Positions 1 to 10,583 of a DNA stretch of 64,000 nucleotides are shown piece after piece. Both the position numbers and the translations under genes were made by a program. The notes below the pieces were generated by a model. That model did not search any database, was not told the origin of the DNA, and saw nothing but the letters and a program-made list of their open reading frames with translations. The stretch is from QUBU01 sp014337915 (lineage in GTDB: Bacteria; Pseudomonadota; Gammaproteobacteria; Steroidobacterales; GCA-2729495), in the NCBI GenBank assembly GCA_030263395.1, contig SZOW01000004.1, positions 284,528 through 348,527 on the forward strand. Direction: 5' to 3'. Every line of letters starts with the position of its first letter. The stretch's first letter is position 1.

Positions 1-1780
1 GGAGATAGGGAACCCGCTGCAGCGTGTGTTCGCGAATCTTAAAGCCGATCTTCTCGTTTCTCAAGTCCAACGCGACCCGAAAGCCCTGATTTTCCAGTAC
101 TTCCTTGACGGACCCCGCGTAGGCGGCCTGGCGGTCGGTGATGTTGAGGACCACGGCCTGCACCGGGGCCAGCCAGCTGGGCAGCCGGCCGGCATGATGC
201 TCCAGCAGGATGCCGCAAAAGCGCTCCAGGGAGCCGAACATGGCCCGGTGGAGCATGACCGGTACCCGCCGCTGGCTGTCGTCGGCGACGTAGCTGGCCC
301 CAAGGCGTCCCGGCAGGTTGAAGTCCACCTGCAGGGTGCCGCACTGCCAGTCCCGGCCGATGGCGTCGCGGAGCACGAACTCGAGTTTCGGGCCGTAGAA
401 GGCGCCCTCCCCCGGATTGCGCGACATCTCCAGGCCCGCCGCCTCGGCGGCGGCCAGCAGGGCCGCTTCGGCCCGGTCCCAGATGGCGTCGCTGCCGACG
501 CGCTTCTCCGGCCGGTCGGAGAACTTGATGCGGATGTCCTCGAAGCCGAAGTCCCGGTAGATGCCGAGGATCAGCTGGGTGATTGCCACCGATTCCGCAG
601 TGATCTGCTCCTCGGTGCAGAACACATGGGCATCGTCCTGGGTAAAGGCGCGCACCCGCATCAGGCCGTGCAGCGCACCGGAGGGCTCGTAGCGATGGAC
701 CTTGCCGAACTCGCAGATCCGCAACGGCAGGTCCCGGTAGCTCTTCAGCCCCTGGTTGAACACCTGGATGTGGCCCGGGCAGTTCATCGGCTTGATGGCG
801 TAGACCCGCTCGTCGGGGGTCTGGGTCATGAACATGTTCTCGCCGAACTTCTCCACATGCCCCGACTGCACCCAGAGGCTGCGGTCCATGATCTCCGGCG
901 TGTTGACCTCGACGTAGCCGGCCTCGCGCTGGCGCTCGCGCATGTAGCCGATCAGCTGCTGGAACAGCGTCCAGCCCTTCGGATGCCAGAAGACCGCGCC
1001 GGGCGCCTCTTCCTGGAAGTGGAACAGGTCGAGTTCGCGGCCGATGCGGCGATGGTCGCGCTTCTCGGCTTCCTCGAGGCGGTGCAGGTAGTCCTTGAGC
1101 GATTTCTCGTCCGGCCAGGCGGTGCCGTAGATGCGCTGAAGCATCTCGTTGCGCGAGTCGCCGCGCCAGTAGGCGCCGGCGACCTTCATGAGCTTGAAGG
1201 CCCGGAGCTTGCCGGTGGACGGCACATGCGGGCCGCGGCAGAGGTCGAACCAGTCGCCCTGGCCGTAGAGCCCGATCTCCTCCCCGGCCGGGATGCCGGC
1301 GATGATCTCCGCCTTGTACTTCTCGCCGAGGTCGCTGAAGACCTTTACTGCCTGGTCGCGCGGCAGCACGCGGCGGCTGACCGGCAGGTCGGCCTTCGCC
1401 AGTTCCTTCATCTTCGCCTCGATGGCGGCGATGTCCTCCGGCGTGAAGGGCCGCTCGAAGGCAAAGTCGTAGTAGAAGCCGTCCTCAATCACCGGGCCGA
1501 TGGTCACCTGGGCGGTCGGGAACAGTGCCTTGACCGCCTGTGCCAGCAGGTGCGCGGTGGAGTGGCGGATGACCTCGAGGCCGTCGGCATCCCTGTCGGT
1601 GACGATGGCGAGGCTGGTATCGGCCTCGATGCGGAACGAGGTGTCGACCAGCCGGTCGCCAACACGACCGGCCAGCGCGGCACGCGCCAGGCCGGGGCCG
1701 ATGGCGGCAGCCACCTCCGCCACTGTGACCGGGTGATCGAAGCTGCGGGTGCTGCCATCCGGCAGGGTGACGACGGGCAT
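1..1780 (-). CDS. thrS: Threonyl-tRNA synthetase (partial, C-terminus off the left edge)
   Basis: Charges tRNA-Thr with threonine in the cytoplasm. About 593 residues are present; the family is about 640, so only the end of the anticodon-binding domain is missing. Domains in order: N-terminal TGS domain (about 1-62), editing domain with HxxxH (H73, H77) and a CxxxH in DLCRGPH, then the class II catalytic core with the zinc ligands Cys (KPMNCPGH), His (LHGLMRVR) and His (MLHRAMFG). The ATG at 1780 is the only reasonable start, because no ATG or GTG lies between it and the tRNA-Val gene. That gap is only 28 nt and has no clear Shine-Dalgarno, so the leader is probably made by tRNA 3' processing. 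Confidence 0.97.
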   Translation of the reverse strand, partial: MPVVTLPDGSTRSFDHPVTVAEVAAAIGPGLARAALAGRVGDRLVDTSFRIEADTSLAIVTDRDADGLEVIRHSTAHLLAQAVKALFPTAQVTIGPVIEDGFYYDFAFERPFTPEDIAAIEAKMKELAKADLPVSRRVLPRDQAVKVFSDLGEKYKAEIIAGIPAGEEIGLYGQGDWFDLCRGPHVPSTGKLRAFKLMKVAGAYWRGDSRNEMLQRIYGTAWPDEKSLKDYLHRLEEAEKRDHRRIGRELDLFHFQEEAPGAVFWHPKGWTLFQQLIGYMRERQREAGYVEVNTPEIMDRSLWVQSGHVEKFGENMFMTQTPDERVYAIKPMNCPGHIQVFNQGLKSYRDLPLRICEFGKVHRYEPSGALHGLMRVRAFTQDDAHVFCTEEQITAESVAITQLILGIYRDFGFEDIRIKFSDRPEKRVGSDAIWDRAEAALLAAAEAAGLEMSRNPGEGAFYGPKLEFVLRDAIGRDWQCGTLQVDFNLPGRLGASYVADDSQRRVPVMLHRAMFGSLERFCGILLEHHAGRLPSWLAPVQAVVLNITDRQAAYAGSVKEVLENQGFRVALDLRNEKIGFKIREHTLQRVPYL

Positions 1781-1808
1781 CGGCGACTTTCGGGGCTGTA
1801 CGCTGGAA

Positions 1809-1884
1809 TGGTAGGCGCGAGTGGAATCGAACCACCGACCCCTTGCATGTCAAGCAAGTGCTCTAACCGCTGAGCTACGCGCCT
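1809..1884 (-). tRNA. tRNA-Val (anticodon GAC)
   Basis: Full cloverleaf on the minus strand. The acceptor stem AGGCGCG/CGCGCCT pairs perfectly, the anticodon stem CTTGC/GCAAG encloses the loop TTGACAT (anticodon GAC), and the T-loop is TTCGATT. A genomically encoded CCA follows discriminator A. It lies 28 nt upstream of thrS on the same strand and is probably cotranscribed with it. Confidence 0.97.
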
Positions 1885-1924
1885 GTGGGCAATCGGGCCA
1901 CCGGCAGGCGGCCACGGAGGCGCA

Positions 1925-1954
1925 ACGATACCGAAACGCCCCCGCCGGCCGCAA
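1925..1954 (-). promoter_or_regulatory. Putative sigma70 promoter for tRNA-Val-thrS
   Basis: On the minus strand there is TTGCGG (1949-1954), an 18-nt spacer and TATCGT (1925-1930), followed by a GC-rich discriminator (TGCGCC). It lies about 40 nt upstream of the mature tRNA-Val 5' end and just after the uvrB stop codon. Both hexamers deviate from consensus, so this is a candidate only. Confidence 0.4.
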
Positions 1955-1959
1955 GGCAC

Positions 1960-3993
<2,034 letters not shown>

Positions 3994-4017
3994 GGGCGCC
4001 CTTGGTTGCCGCAGGGG

Positions 4018-4031
4018 GATACTTTAGTATC
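4018..4031. promoter_or_regulatory. 14-bp palindrome in the uvrB upstream region (candidate operator)
   Basis: GATACT-TT-AGTATC lies 25 bp before the uvrB ATG and 41 bp before the divergent aminotransferase start. It is not the enteric LexA box CTGT-N8-ACAG, but the ACT/AGT arms resemble non-enteric LexA sites of the Xanthomonas type. The position is right for repressing uvrB. Assignment as LexA-bound is inference. Confidence 0.4.
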
Positions 4032-4072
4032 TGCAGCCGCCTTGCAGCGGCCGGATTGCCGGGGATCAACCG

Positions 4073-5254
<1,182 letters not shown>

Positions 5255-5279
5255 AGATCCCGGCCAGTGGCCAGATACC

Positions 5280-5308
5280 TTGACTTGGCCTGCTGGTTAA
5301 AACAGAAT
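5280..5308 (+). promoter_or_regulatory. Sigma70 promoter for tRNA-Asn
   Basis: TTGACT (5280-5285), a 17-nt spacer and CAGAAT (5303-5308), followed by the GC-rich discriminator CGCCCCGC that is typical of stringently controlled stable-RNA promoters. A perfect palindrome AGGGCTTAAGCCCT (5323-5336) lies in the leader between promoter and tRNA. Confidence 0.65.
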
Positions 5309-5358
5309 CGCCCCGCTTCTCAAGGGCTTAAGCCCTGAAGCATGCGCCTGATATCCAC

Positions 5359-5433
5359 TCCCCGGTAGCTCAGTGGTAGAGCGATCGGCTGTTAACCGAT
5401 TGGTCGCTGGTTCGAGTCCGGCCCGGGGAGCCA
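5359..5433 (+). tRNA. tRNA-Asn (anticodon GTT)
   Basis: Acceptor stem TCCCCGG/CCGGGGA, anticodon stem ATCGG/CCGAT around CTGTTAA (anticodon GTT), T-loop TTCGAGT, discriminator G and encoded CCA. It stands alone between the aminotransferase gene and the convergent galU. Confidence 0.97.
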
Positions 5434-5455
5434 GTCCACCGGCCCTGTCGCGGCG

Positions 5456-6319
5456 TCAGCAATGCGCCGCCAGGTGTGCCCTCAGGGAATCACGCAGCGC
5501 CCGGTCTTCCATCGCGTAGTCGACGATGGCCTCGATGTAGCCGAGCTTGCTGCCGCAGTCATAGCGGCGACCCTGGAACCGGAAGGCGTACACCGGCTCG
5601 TTTCGCAGCAGCGCCGCAATGCCGTCGGTGAGCTGGATCTCGCCGCCGGCACCGCGGCCGGTGCGTTCCAGCAGATCGAACACCGCGGGCGTCAGCAGGT
5701 AGCGGCCCACCACCGCCAGTGTCGACGGCGCCTTTTCCGGGACTGGCTTTTCGACCATACCACGCAGGCGGTCGGAAGCATCGGCATCGACGATCCCATA
5801 GCTGCTGGTCTTCTCCCGCGGCACGTCTTCCACCGCCAGCACGCTGGCGCCGTGCTGGTCATAGTGCGCGCGCATCTGCGACAGGCAGCCGGCCGGTGCG
5901 CGGATCAGATCGTCGGGCAGGTGCACGAAGAATGGCTCGTCGCCCACCGCTGGCCTTGCGCAGAGCACGGCATGCCCGAGGCCCAGCGGCTCGCCCTGGC
6001 GAATGTAGACGCAGGAAACCCCGCTCGGGAGAATGTCCTTCACCAGGCCCAGCAGTTCCTGCTTGCCTGTGGTTTCGAGCGCCCGCTCGAGGTCAGGGTC
6101 GCGGTCGAAATGATCCTCGATGGAGCGCTTGGTGCTGCCGGTGACGAACACCAGCCGCGTGGCACCGGCGGCGATGGCCTCCTCCACGGCGTACTGGATC
6201 AGCGGCTTGTCGACGATGGGCAGCATCTCCTTGGGCATCGCCTTGGTGGCCGGCAGGAAACGCGTGCCGCGCCCGGCCACCGGGAAAACCGCCGTGCGCA
6301 CCGGCTTGAACTTGGCCAT
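5456..6319 (-). CDS. galU: UTP--glucose-1-phosphate uridylyltransferase
   Basis: Makes UDP-glucose from UTP and glucose-1-phosphate for LPS, exopolysaccharide and osmoprotectant synthesis. The length of 287 aa is normal for bacterial GalU. The nucleotide-binding signature GRGTRFLPATKAMPKEMLPI is at residues 17-36, and the FVHLPDDLI, VEKP and GRYLL segments of the nucleotidyltransferase fold are all present. It is transcribed leftwards and convergent with tRNA-Asn. Upstream lies the small helix-hairpin-helix gene on the same strand, separated by 125 bp that contain a strong hairpin. Confidence 0.95.
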   Translation of the reverse strand: MAKFKPVRTAVFPVAGRGTRFLPATKAMPKEMLPIVDKPLIQYAVEEAIAAGATRLVFVTGSTKRSIEDHFDRDPDLERALETTGKQELLGLVKDILPSGVSCVYIRQGEPLGLGHAVLCARPAVGDEPFFVHLPDDLIRAPAGCLSQMRAHYDQHGASVLAVEDVPREKTSSYGIVDADASDRLRGMVEKPVPEKAPSTLAVVGRYLLTPAVFDLLERTGRGAGGEIQLTDGIAALLRNEPVYAFRFQGRRYDCGSKLGYIEAIVDYAMEDRALRDSLRAHLAAHC

Positions 6320-6397
6320 GGATGTCGAATCCGCCTGGGAATGGACGCCAGATATTAGCGAAAACCACCAGTGAATTCCCCGCCAGGCATGGCCTGT

Positions 6398-6432
6398 GGA
6401 CGGGCGCGGCAGCCGCGGCGCCGCGCCCGTCC
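6398..6432. terminator. Strong GC hairpin between the HHH gene and galU
   Basis: A perfect 13-bp inverted repeat GGACGGGCGCGGC / GCCGCGCCCGTCC (6398-6410 and 6420-6432) with a 9-nt loop, 12 nt beyond the stop codon of the minus-strand helix-hairpin-helix gene. No T-run follows on either strand. It may act as a U-less terminator or a 3'-end stabiliser. Confidence 0.45.
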
Positions 6433-6444
6433 CGCAGGCACCGG

Positions 6445-6711
6445 CTACTTCGCCGGCTCACGGACCTGGAGGTTGCCCTTGTTCTGCTGCAGGACCTGGG
6501 GGCCGATGCCCTTGACGTTGAGCAGTTCGTCGGCGGAACGGAATTTGCCGTTCTTCTCGCGGTACTCGACGATCGCCTTCGCGCGTGCCAGGCCAATGCC
6601 GTCGAGTTCCCTGGCCAGGGTTGCAGCGTCCGCACTGTTGAGGTCGACGGGCCCGGCGAGGCTCAGGGCCGGTGCCAGCAGTGCCGCGGCGAGGATCAGC
6701 CAGTTTCGCAT
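6445..6711 (-). CDS. ComEA-like secreted helix-hairpin-helix protein
   Basis: Small 88-aa protein with an N-terminal signal peptide (MRNWLILAAALLAPALSLAG) followed by a tandem helix-hairpin-helix domain: VDLNSADAATL, DGIGLARAKAIVEYR, then LLNVKGIGPQVL. This is the ComEA/YbaV type that binds double-stranded DNA non-specifically in the periplasm. In competent bacteria ComEA pulls DNA through the outer membrane; whether this species is competent cannot be seen here. The length and the K/G-rich turns are typical. It is an isolated minus-strand gene between lapB and galU with a hairpin downstream. Confidence 0.88.
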   Translation of the reverse strand: MRNWLILAAALLAPALSLAGPVDLNSADAATLARELDGIGLARAKAIVEYREKNGKFRSADELLNVKGIGPQVLQQNKGNLQVREPAK

Positions 6712-6847
6712 GTCAGTCTCCTTGAGAGGTCAGCAGGGGGTTTCGCCCGCCACCATGGCGGACGCTGACAGACTAGGAGTGCGGCAACGGTGATCCCAGC
6801 CGGGAAACGGCCGTAAAACTGCGGAAATGCCGGCGTCGCTGGCGGGA

Positions 6848-8032
6848 TCAGCGATCGCCGGAATCAAAAGCCAGGCGCACGCGCGGTCGCACCACGTCCC
6901 AGGCAGCACAGCCCGGGCATTGCCACTGCAGGCTGGCGCTGGTGTAACCGCACTCGAGGCAGCGGTAGGAGCGGCCGGCCGTGGCCATGTGGCGCAATGC
7001 CTGGCGCACGCGCTCCATGGCCTCTGCCCGCTGCGGCTCGGGCGTCGACGCCAGGCGCTCGCCATCCACCAGCGCCTGCAGGGTGGCATCGGCGCGGATG
7101 AAGTCCCAGAGGCAGGCCATTGCGCGCGGATCATTGATGCCGGGATCGAGCATGGTGGCGAATGCCACAGCACGCGCCGCCCGCGGGTCCTTCGCCAGCA
7201 GTTCCGCGAGGAACTGCGAGAATCCGGCCTCGCGGCCGCCGGCTCGGCAGGCCGCAGACAGGCGTGGCAGCACATCCACCAGCAGTGAGGGCTCGCGTTC
7301 CGCCACGCGCTGGTAACAGAGGATCGCCTGCTCATGGTCCCCGGCGTCGGCTGCAACTGCCGCGCGCACCAGCGACAGGCGCACGGTGTCCTGGCGCGCC
7401 TGCCCGGCACGATCCAGCCAGGCCAGGGCCTGCGGCAGGTCCCTGGTCGCCCGCGCCTGCTCGGCCAACTCGCACAGGTACTGCGCAACACGACCAGAAC
7501 GTGCGGCCGTCCGGTCCACCGCCTCCAGCTCGCGGTGCAATTCGATGGCGCGCTCCCACTCGTGGGTGAGCTCGGCCAGGCGGATCAGGCGTCGTAGCGC
7601 TTCGGTGCCCTGACGGGGCGAGCTGCGCAGCTCCGCCAGCAGTGCCTCGGCACGATCGAAGAGGCCAGCGCTGAGGTAGTCCTCGGCCAGGGCGAACTGC
7701 GCCTGCTCGCGCCGCTCACGCCGCAGGTTGGGGCGATCGATCAGGTCACGGTGCACGCGGATGGCGCGCTCGACCTCGCCGCGCTTGCGGAACATCTGCC
7801 CGAGCGCGAAGTGGGTCTCGATGCTGTCCTCATCGAGTTCGCCCGGGGTGGTGAATGCCTCCAGCGCCCGGTCCGGCTGCTCCCTGAGCAGGAATCGCAG
7901 GCCGCGCACATAGTCCAGGCCGCTGCGGCCCAGTTCCTCGTCGTCCAGCTGCCCGAGGCGGGCGAATACGTAGCCGAGTGCCGCCGCGACGAACAGCAGG
8001 CCGGCGAAGAAGAACGCGGCCTCAGTCGGCAT
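6848..8032 (-). CDS. lapB: Lipopolysaccharide assembly protein B (YciM)
   Basis: Inner-membrane protein that controls LPS synthesis by presenting LpxC to FtsH. It is 394 aa: one N-terminal membrane helix (about residues 5-22), TPR repeats through most of the length, and a C-terminal rubredoxin-like metal-binding module with two CxxC pairs (CLEC and CPGC). I chose the ATG at 8032 because it begins directly before the membrane helix; a longer in-frame extension upstream is arginine- and cysteine-rich and overlaps lapA. It overlaps the end of lapA by 11 nt, implying translational coupling. Confidence 0.93.
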   Translation of the reverse strand: MPTEAAFFFAGLLFVAAALGYVFARLGQLDDEELGRSGLDYVRGLRFLLREQPDRALEAFTTPGELDEDSIETHFALGQMFRKRGEVERAIRVHRDLIDRPNLRRERREQAQFALAEDYLSAGLFDRAEALLAELRSSPRQGTEALRRLIRLAELTHEWERAIELHRELEAVDRTAARSGRVAQYLCELAEQARATRDLPQALAWLDRAGQARQDTVRLSLVRAAVAADAGDHEQAILCYQRVAEREPSLLVDVLPRLSAACRAGGREAGFSQFLAELLAKDPRAARAVAFATMLDPGINDPRAMACLWDFIRADATLQALVDGERLASTPEPQRAEAMERVRQALRHMATAGRSYRCLECGYTSASLQWQCPGCAAWDVVRPRVRLAFDSGDR

Positions 8033-8315
8033 GGGGTGCCGGCAGGCTGCGCAGCGTATGGACCTCGGCCTCAGCGAGGCGCAGTGCCTTGCGCAGCCGG
8101 CGCCGCTCCAGCCACATGCGCAGCAGCACCAGAGCCAGGCTGAGGAGGCCGAACAGCCAGCCGGCCGCAAACGCCAGCGTCAGCGCCAGGGACTTCTGGA
8201 CACGGGTCTCGTACAGGCCCAGGTCGAGATCGATGAGCCCGGGATTGATGGCCGCGAACAGCACGGCCAGCACCAGGATCAGGAACAGCAGCAACAGCCA
8301 GAAAACCCTGTGCAC
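8022..8315 (-). CDS. lapA: Lipopolysaccharide assembly protein A
   Basis: A 97-aa inner-membrane protein with two hydrophobic helices (about 4-24 and 43-66) and a basic, arginine-rich cytoplasmic tail containing the family-typical LERRRLRKAL segment. It is the usual partner of LapB in LPS assembly and LpxC turnover. It lies in the order ihfB > lapA > lapB. A possible -10 element TACAAT on the minus strand lies just beyond the ihfB hairpin, so lapAB may have its own start site. Confidence 0.88.
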   Translation of the reverse strand: MHRVFWLLLLFLILVLAVLFAAINPGLIDLDLGLYETRVQKSLALTLAFAAGWLFGLLSLALVLLRMWLERRRLRKALRLAEAEVHTLRSLPAPHAD

Positions 8316-8381
8316 GAAAATCCCTGCCGGCCCCGACGGGATGCGGGGAACGTCGATGGCGGGATTGTAATGGAATCCGGC

Positions 8382-8407
8382 CGACCGGCCAGCACACTGG
8401 CCGGTCG
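8382..8407 (-). terminator. Hairpin directly downstream of ihfB
   Basis: A perfect 11-bp inverted repeat CGACCGGCCAG-CACA-CTGGCCGGTCG begins 8 nt after the ihfB stop codon. There is no strong U tract. About 15 nt further on, the minus strand has TACAAT, a plausible -10 for lapAB. Confidence 0.5.
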
Positions 8408-8414
8408 CGTGGGG

Positions 8415-8717
8415 CTACTCCTTGATCGGCAGGTTCCGGTTCTCGTTGACGCGGTCGCGCAGGTCCTTGCCCGGCTTGAAGTGCGGGACAAATTTCCCGG
8501 CCAGCGCGACGGCCTCGCCCGTCTTCGGATTGCGCCCCTGGCGCGGCGGACGGAAGTGCAGGGAGAAACTGCCGAAACCACGGATCTCGATGCGCTCGCC
8601 CGATGCCAGCGCATTGCTCATGAGTTCCAGCAGGTGCTTGACCGCCAGCTCGACGTCCTTCGTCGGCAGGTGCTTCTGCTTGCGTGCCAGCAACTCGATG
8701 AGCTCAGACTTCGTCAT
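8415..8717 (-). CDS. ihfB: Integration host factor subunit beta
   Basis: Nucleoid protein that bends DNA as a heterodimer with IhfA. It is 100 aa from the ATG at 8717 (MTKSELIELLARKQ), which matches the canonical IhfB N-terminus; an in-frame ATG 33 nt further upstream would add residues the family lacks. The HU/IHF signature GFGSFSLHFRPPRQGRNPKTG with the DNA-intercalating proline arm is intact. The C-terminal tail (RVNENRNLPIKE) is slightly longer than in E. coli. It follows rpsA, as in most gammaproteobacteria, and is followed by a strong hairpin. Confidence 0.95.
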   Translation of the reverse strand: MTKSELIELLARKQKHLPTKDVELAVKHLLELMSNALASGERIEIRGFGSFSLHFRPPRQGRNPKTGEAVALAGKFVPHFKPGKDLRDRVNENRNLPIKE

Positions 8718-8811
8718 GGCCAAGGCAGTACTCCCCTGATCCTCCGTCACCGCCGGCCCGGTTACGCTGCCCCGGGAACCGGCGGTGGCGCCCCATCACG
8801 CCCGATGGCGT

Positions 8812-10494
8812 TCAGCCCTCGTTGCCGCCACCAGCGATGCGTTCCTTGAGCAGGTCGCCCAGCGTGGTCCCGGAGGTGGTATCCGAGGAACGGTAGCTCT
8901 CCACCGCCTCGGCCTCCTCGTGGGCTTCCTTGGCCTTGATGGACAGCGAAATGACCCGGCTCTTGCGATCCAGCCCGGTGAACTTCGCTTCCACCACGTC
9001 GCCAACCTTCAGCACGGAGCGCGCGTCCTCGACCCGGTCGCGGGCCAGCTCGCTGGCGCGCAACTGGCCCTGGATGCCATCGCCGAGATCGATCACGGCA
9101 CCACGGGCGTCCACCTCGATGACCGTGCCCTTGACGATGCTGCCCTTGGGGAACTGCGCCATGAAGGTGGACAGCGGATCGTTGTCCAGCTGCTTGATGC
9201 CCAGCGAAATGCGCTCGCGCTCGGGGTCGATGCTGAGGACCACCGCCTCGACATCCTCGCCCTTCTTGTACTTGCGCACCGCCTCCTCGCCCGGGGCATC
9301 CCAGGAGATGTCGGAGAGGTGCACCAGGCCATCGATGCCGCCCGGCAGTCCGATGAAAATGCCGAAGTCGGTGATGGACTTGATCTTTCCGGTGACGCGA
9401 TCGTTCTTGTTGTAGCTGGATGCGAACTCCGCCCAGGGGTTGGGCTTGCACTGCTTGAGGCCCAGCGAAATGCGCCGGCGCTCCTCGTCGATGTCGAGGA
9501 CCATGACCTCGACCTCATCGCCGATCTGCACGACCTTCGACGGATTGACGTTCTTGTTGGTCCAGTCCATTTCCGACACGTGGACCAGGCCCTCGACACC
9601 CTCCTCGACCTCGACGAAGCAGCCATAGTCGGCGATGTTGGTGACCTTGCCGAACAGCCGGGTGTTGGGCGGGTAACGGCGGGAAATGGCTTCCCAGGGA
9701 TCCGAACCCAGCTGCTTCACGCCGAGCGAGACGCGGTTCTTCTCGCGGTCGAAGCGCAGGATCTTCACGTTGATCTCGTCGCCGACGTTGACCACCTCGG
9801 AGGGGTGCTTGACGCGCTTCCACGCCATGTCGGTGATGTGCAGCAGGCCATCGATGCCGCCGAGGTCGACGAACGCACCGTAGTCCGTCAGGTTCTTGAC
9901 GATGCCCTTGACGGTGGCGCCTTCCTGCAGCTGCGACAGCATGGCTTCGCGCTCGGAGCTGTACTCCTGCTCCACCACGGCGCGTCGCGACACCACGACG
10001 TTGTTGCGGCGCCGGTCGAGCTTGATCACCTTGAACTCGAGGTCCTTGCCCTCCAGGTAGGAGGGATCACGCACCGGGCGTACGTCCACCAGCGAACCCG
10101 GCAGGAACGCGCGGACATAGTCGACATCCACCGTAAAGCCGCCCTTGACGCGGCCACTGATCAGGCCCCGGACGATCTTGCCATTCTCGAAGGCATCTTC
10201 CAGCTGCTCCCAGGTGCGGGCGCGCTTGGCGCGTTCGCGGGACAGGCGGGTCTCGCCATGGCCGTCCTCGACGGAGTCCAGCGCCACTTCGACGTGGTCA
10301 CCGATCTGCACCTCGATCTCGCCGCGTTCGTTGCGGAACTGGCTGGTGGGGATCACGGCCTCGGACTTCAGTCCGGCGCTGACGACCACGACCTCGTTGG
10401 ACACCTCCACGACGCGACCGGTGAGGATGGTGCCGGGGCGGATACGGCTGCTGGCAAGACTCTGCTCAAAGAGTTCGGCAAAAGATTCGGTCAT
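8812..10494 (-). CDS. rpsA: 30S ribosomal protein S1
   Basis: RNA-binding protein that brings mRNA to the 30S subunit. It is 560 aa (E. coli 557) with six S1 (OB-fold) domains, seen as repeated GxV..I..YG.FVxL..G..GL.H.S units. The first two domains are divergent and bind the ribosome. Upstream of the ATG there is no good Shine-Dalgarno (only CTGGATGAACATAA), as in E. coli, where S1 autoregulates from a structured SD-poor leader; a GCCGCC/GGCGGC hairpin lies at 10508-10527. The order cmk > rpsA > ihfB is conserved. Confidence 0.97.
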   Translation of the reverse strand: MTESFAELFEQSLASSRIRPGTILTGRVVEVSNEVVVVSAGLKSEAVIPTSQFRNERGEIEVQIGDHVEVALDSVEDGHGETRLSRERAKRARTWEQLEDAFENGKIVRGLISGRVKGGFTVDVDYVRAFLPGSLVDVRPVRDPSYLEGKDLEFKVIKLDRRRNNVVVSRRAVVEQEYSSEREAMLSQLQEGATVKGIVKNLTDYGAFVDLGGIDGLLHITDMAWKRVKHPSEVVNVGDEINVKILRFDREKNRVSLGVKQLGSDPWEAISRRYPPNTRLFGKVTNIADYGCFVEVEEGVEGLVHVSEMDWTNKNVNPSKVVQIGDEVEVMVLDIDEERRRISLGLKQCKPNPWAEFASSYNKNDRVTGKIKSITDFGIFIGLPGGIDGLVHLSDISWDAPGEEAVRKYKKGEDVEAVVLSIDPERERISLGIKQLDNDPLSTFMAQFPKGSIVKGTVIEVDARGAVIDLGDGIQGQLRASELARDRVEDARSVLKVGDVVEAKFTGLDRKSRVISLSIKAKEAHEEAEAVESYRSSDTTSGTTLGDLLKERIAGGGNEG

Positions 10495-10583
10495 TTATGT
10501 TCATCCAGCCGCCTTGATCCGGGCGGCGCTTGGTTGTGTCCGCAACATCCTGTCGCGGAACGGTTCAGTGGCAACTCCGCAGG

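Noticed and set aside
26..1873. 615-aa plus-strand open frame over thrS
   Set aside because: It is antisense to an obvious threonyl-tRNA synthetase; it has no recognisable domain and arises from high GC codon bias. The same holds for 8785-11184 (over rpsA/cmk), 15642-18965 (over gyrA) and 33864-36659 (over the TonB receptor).
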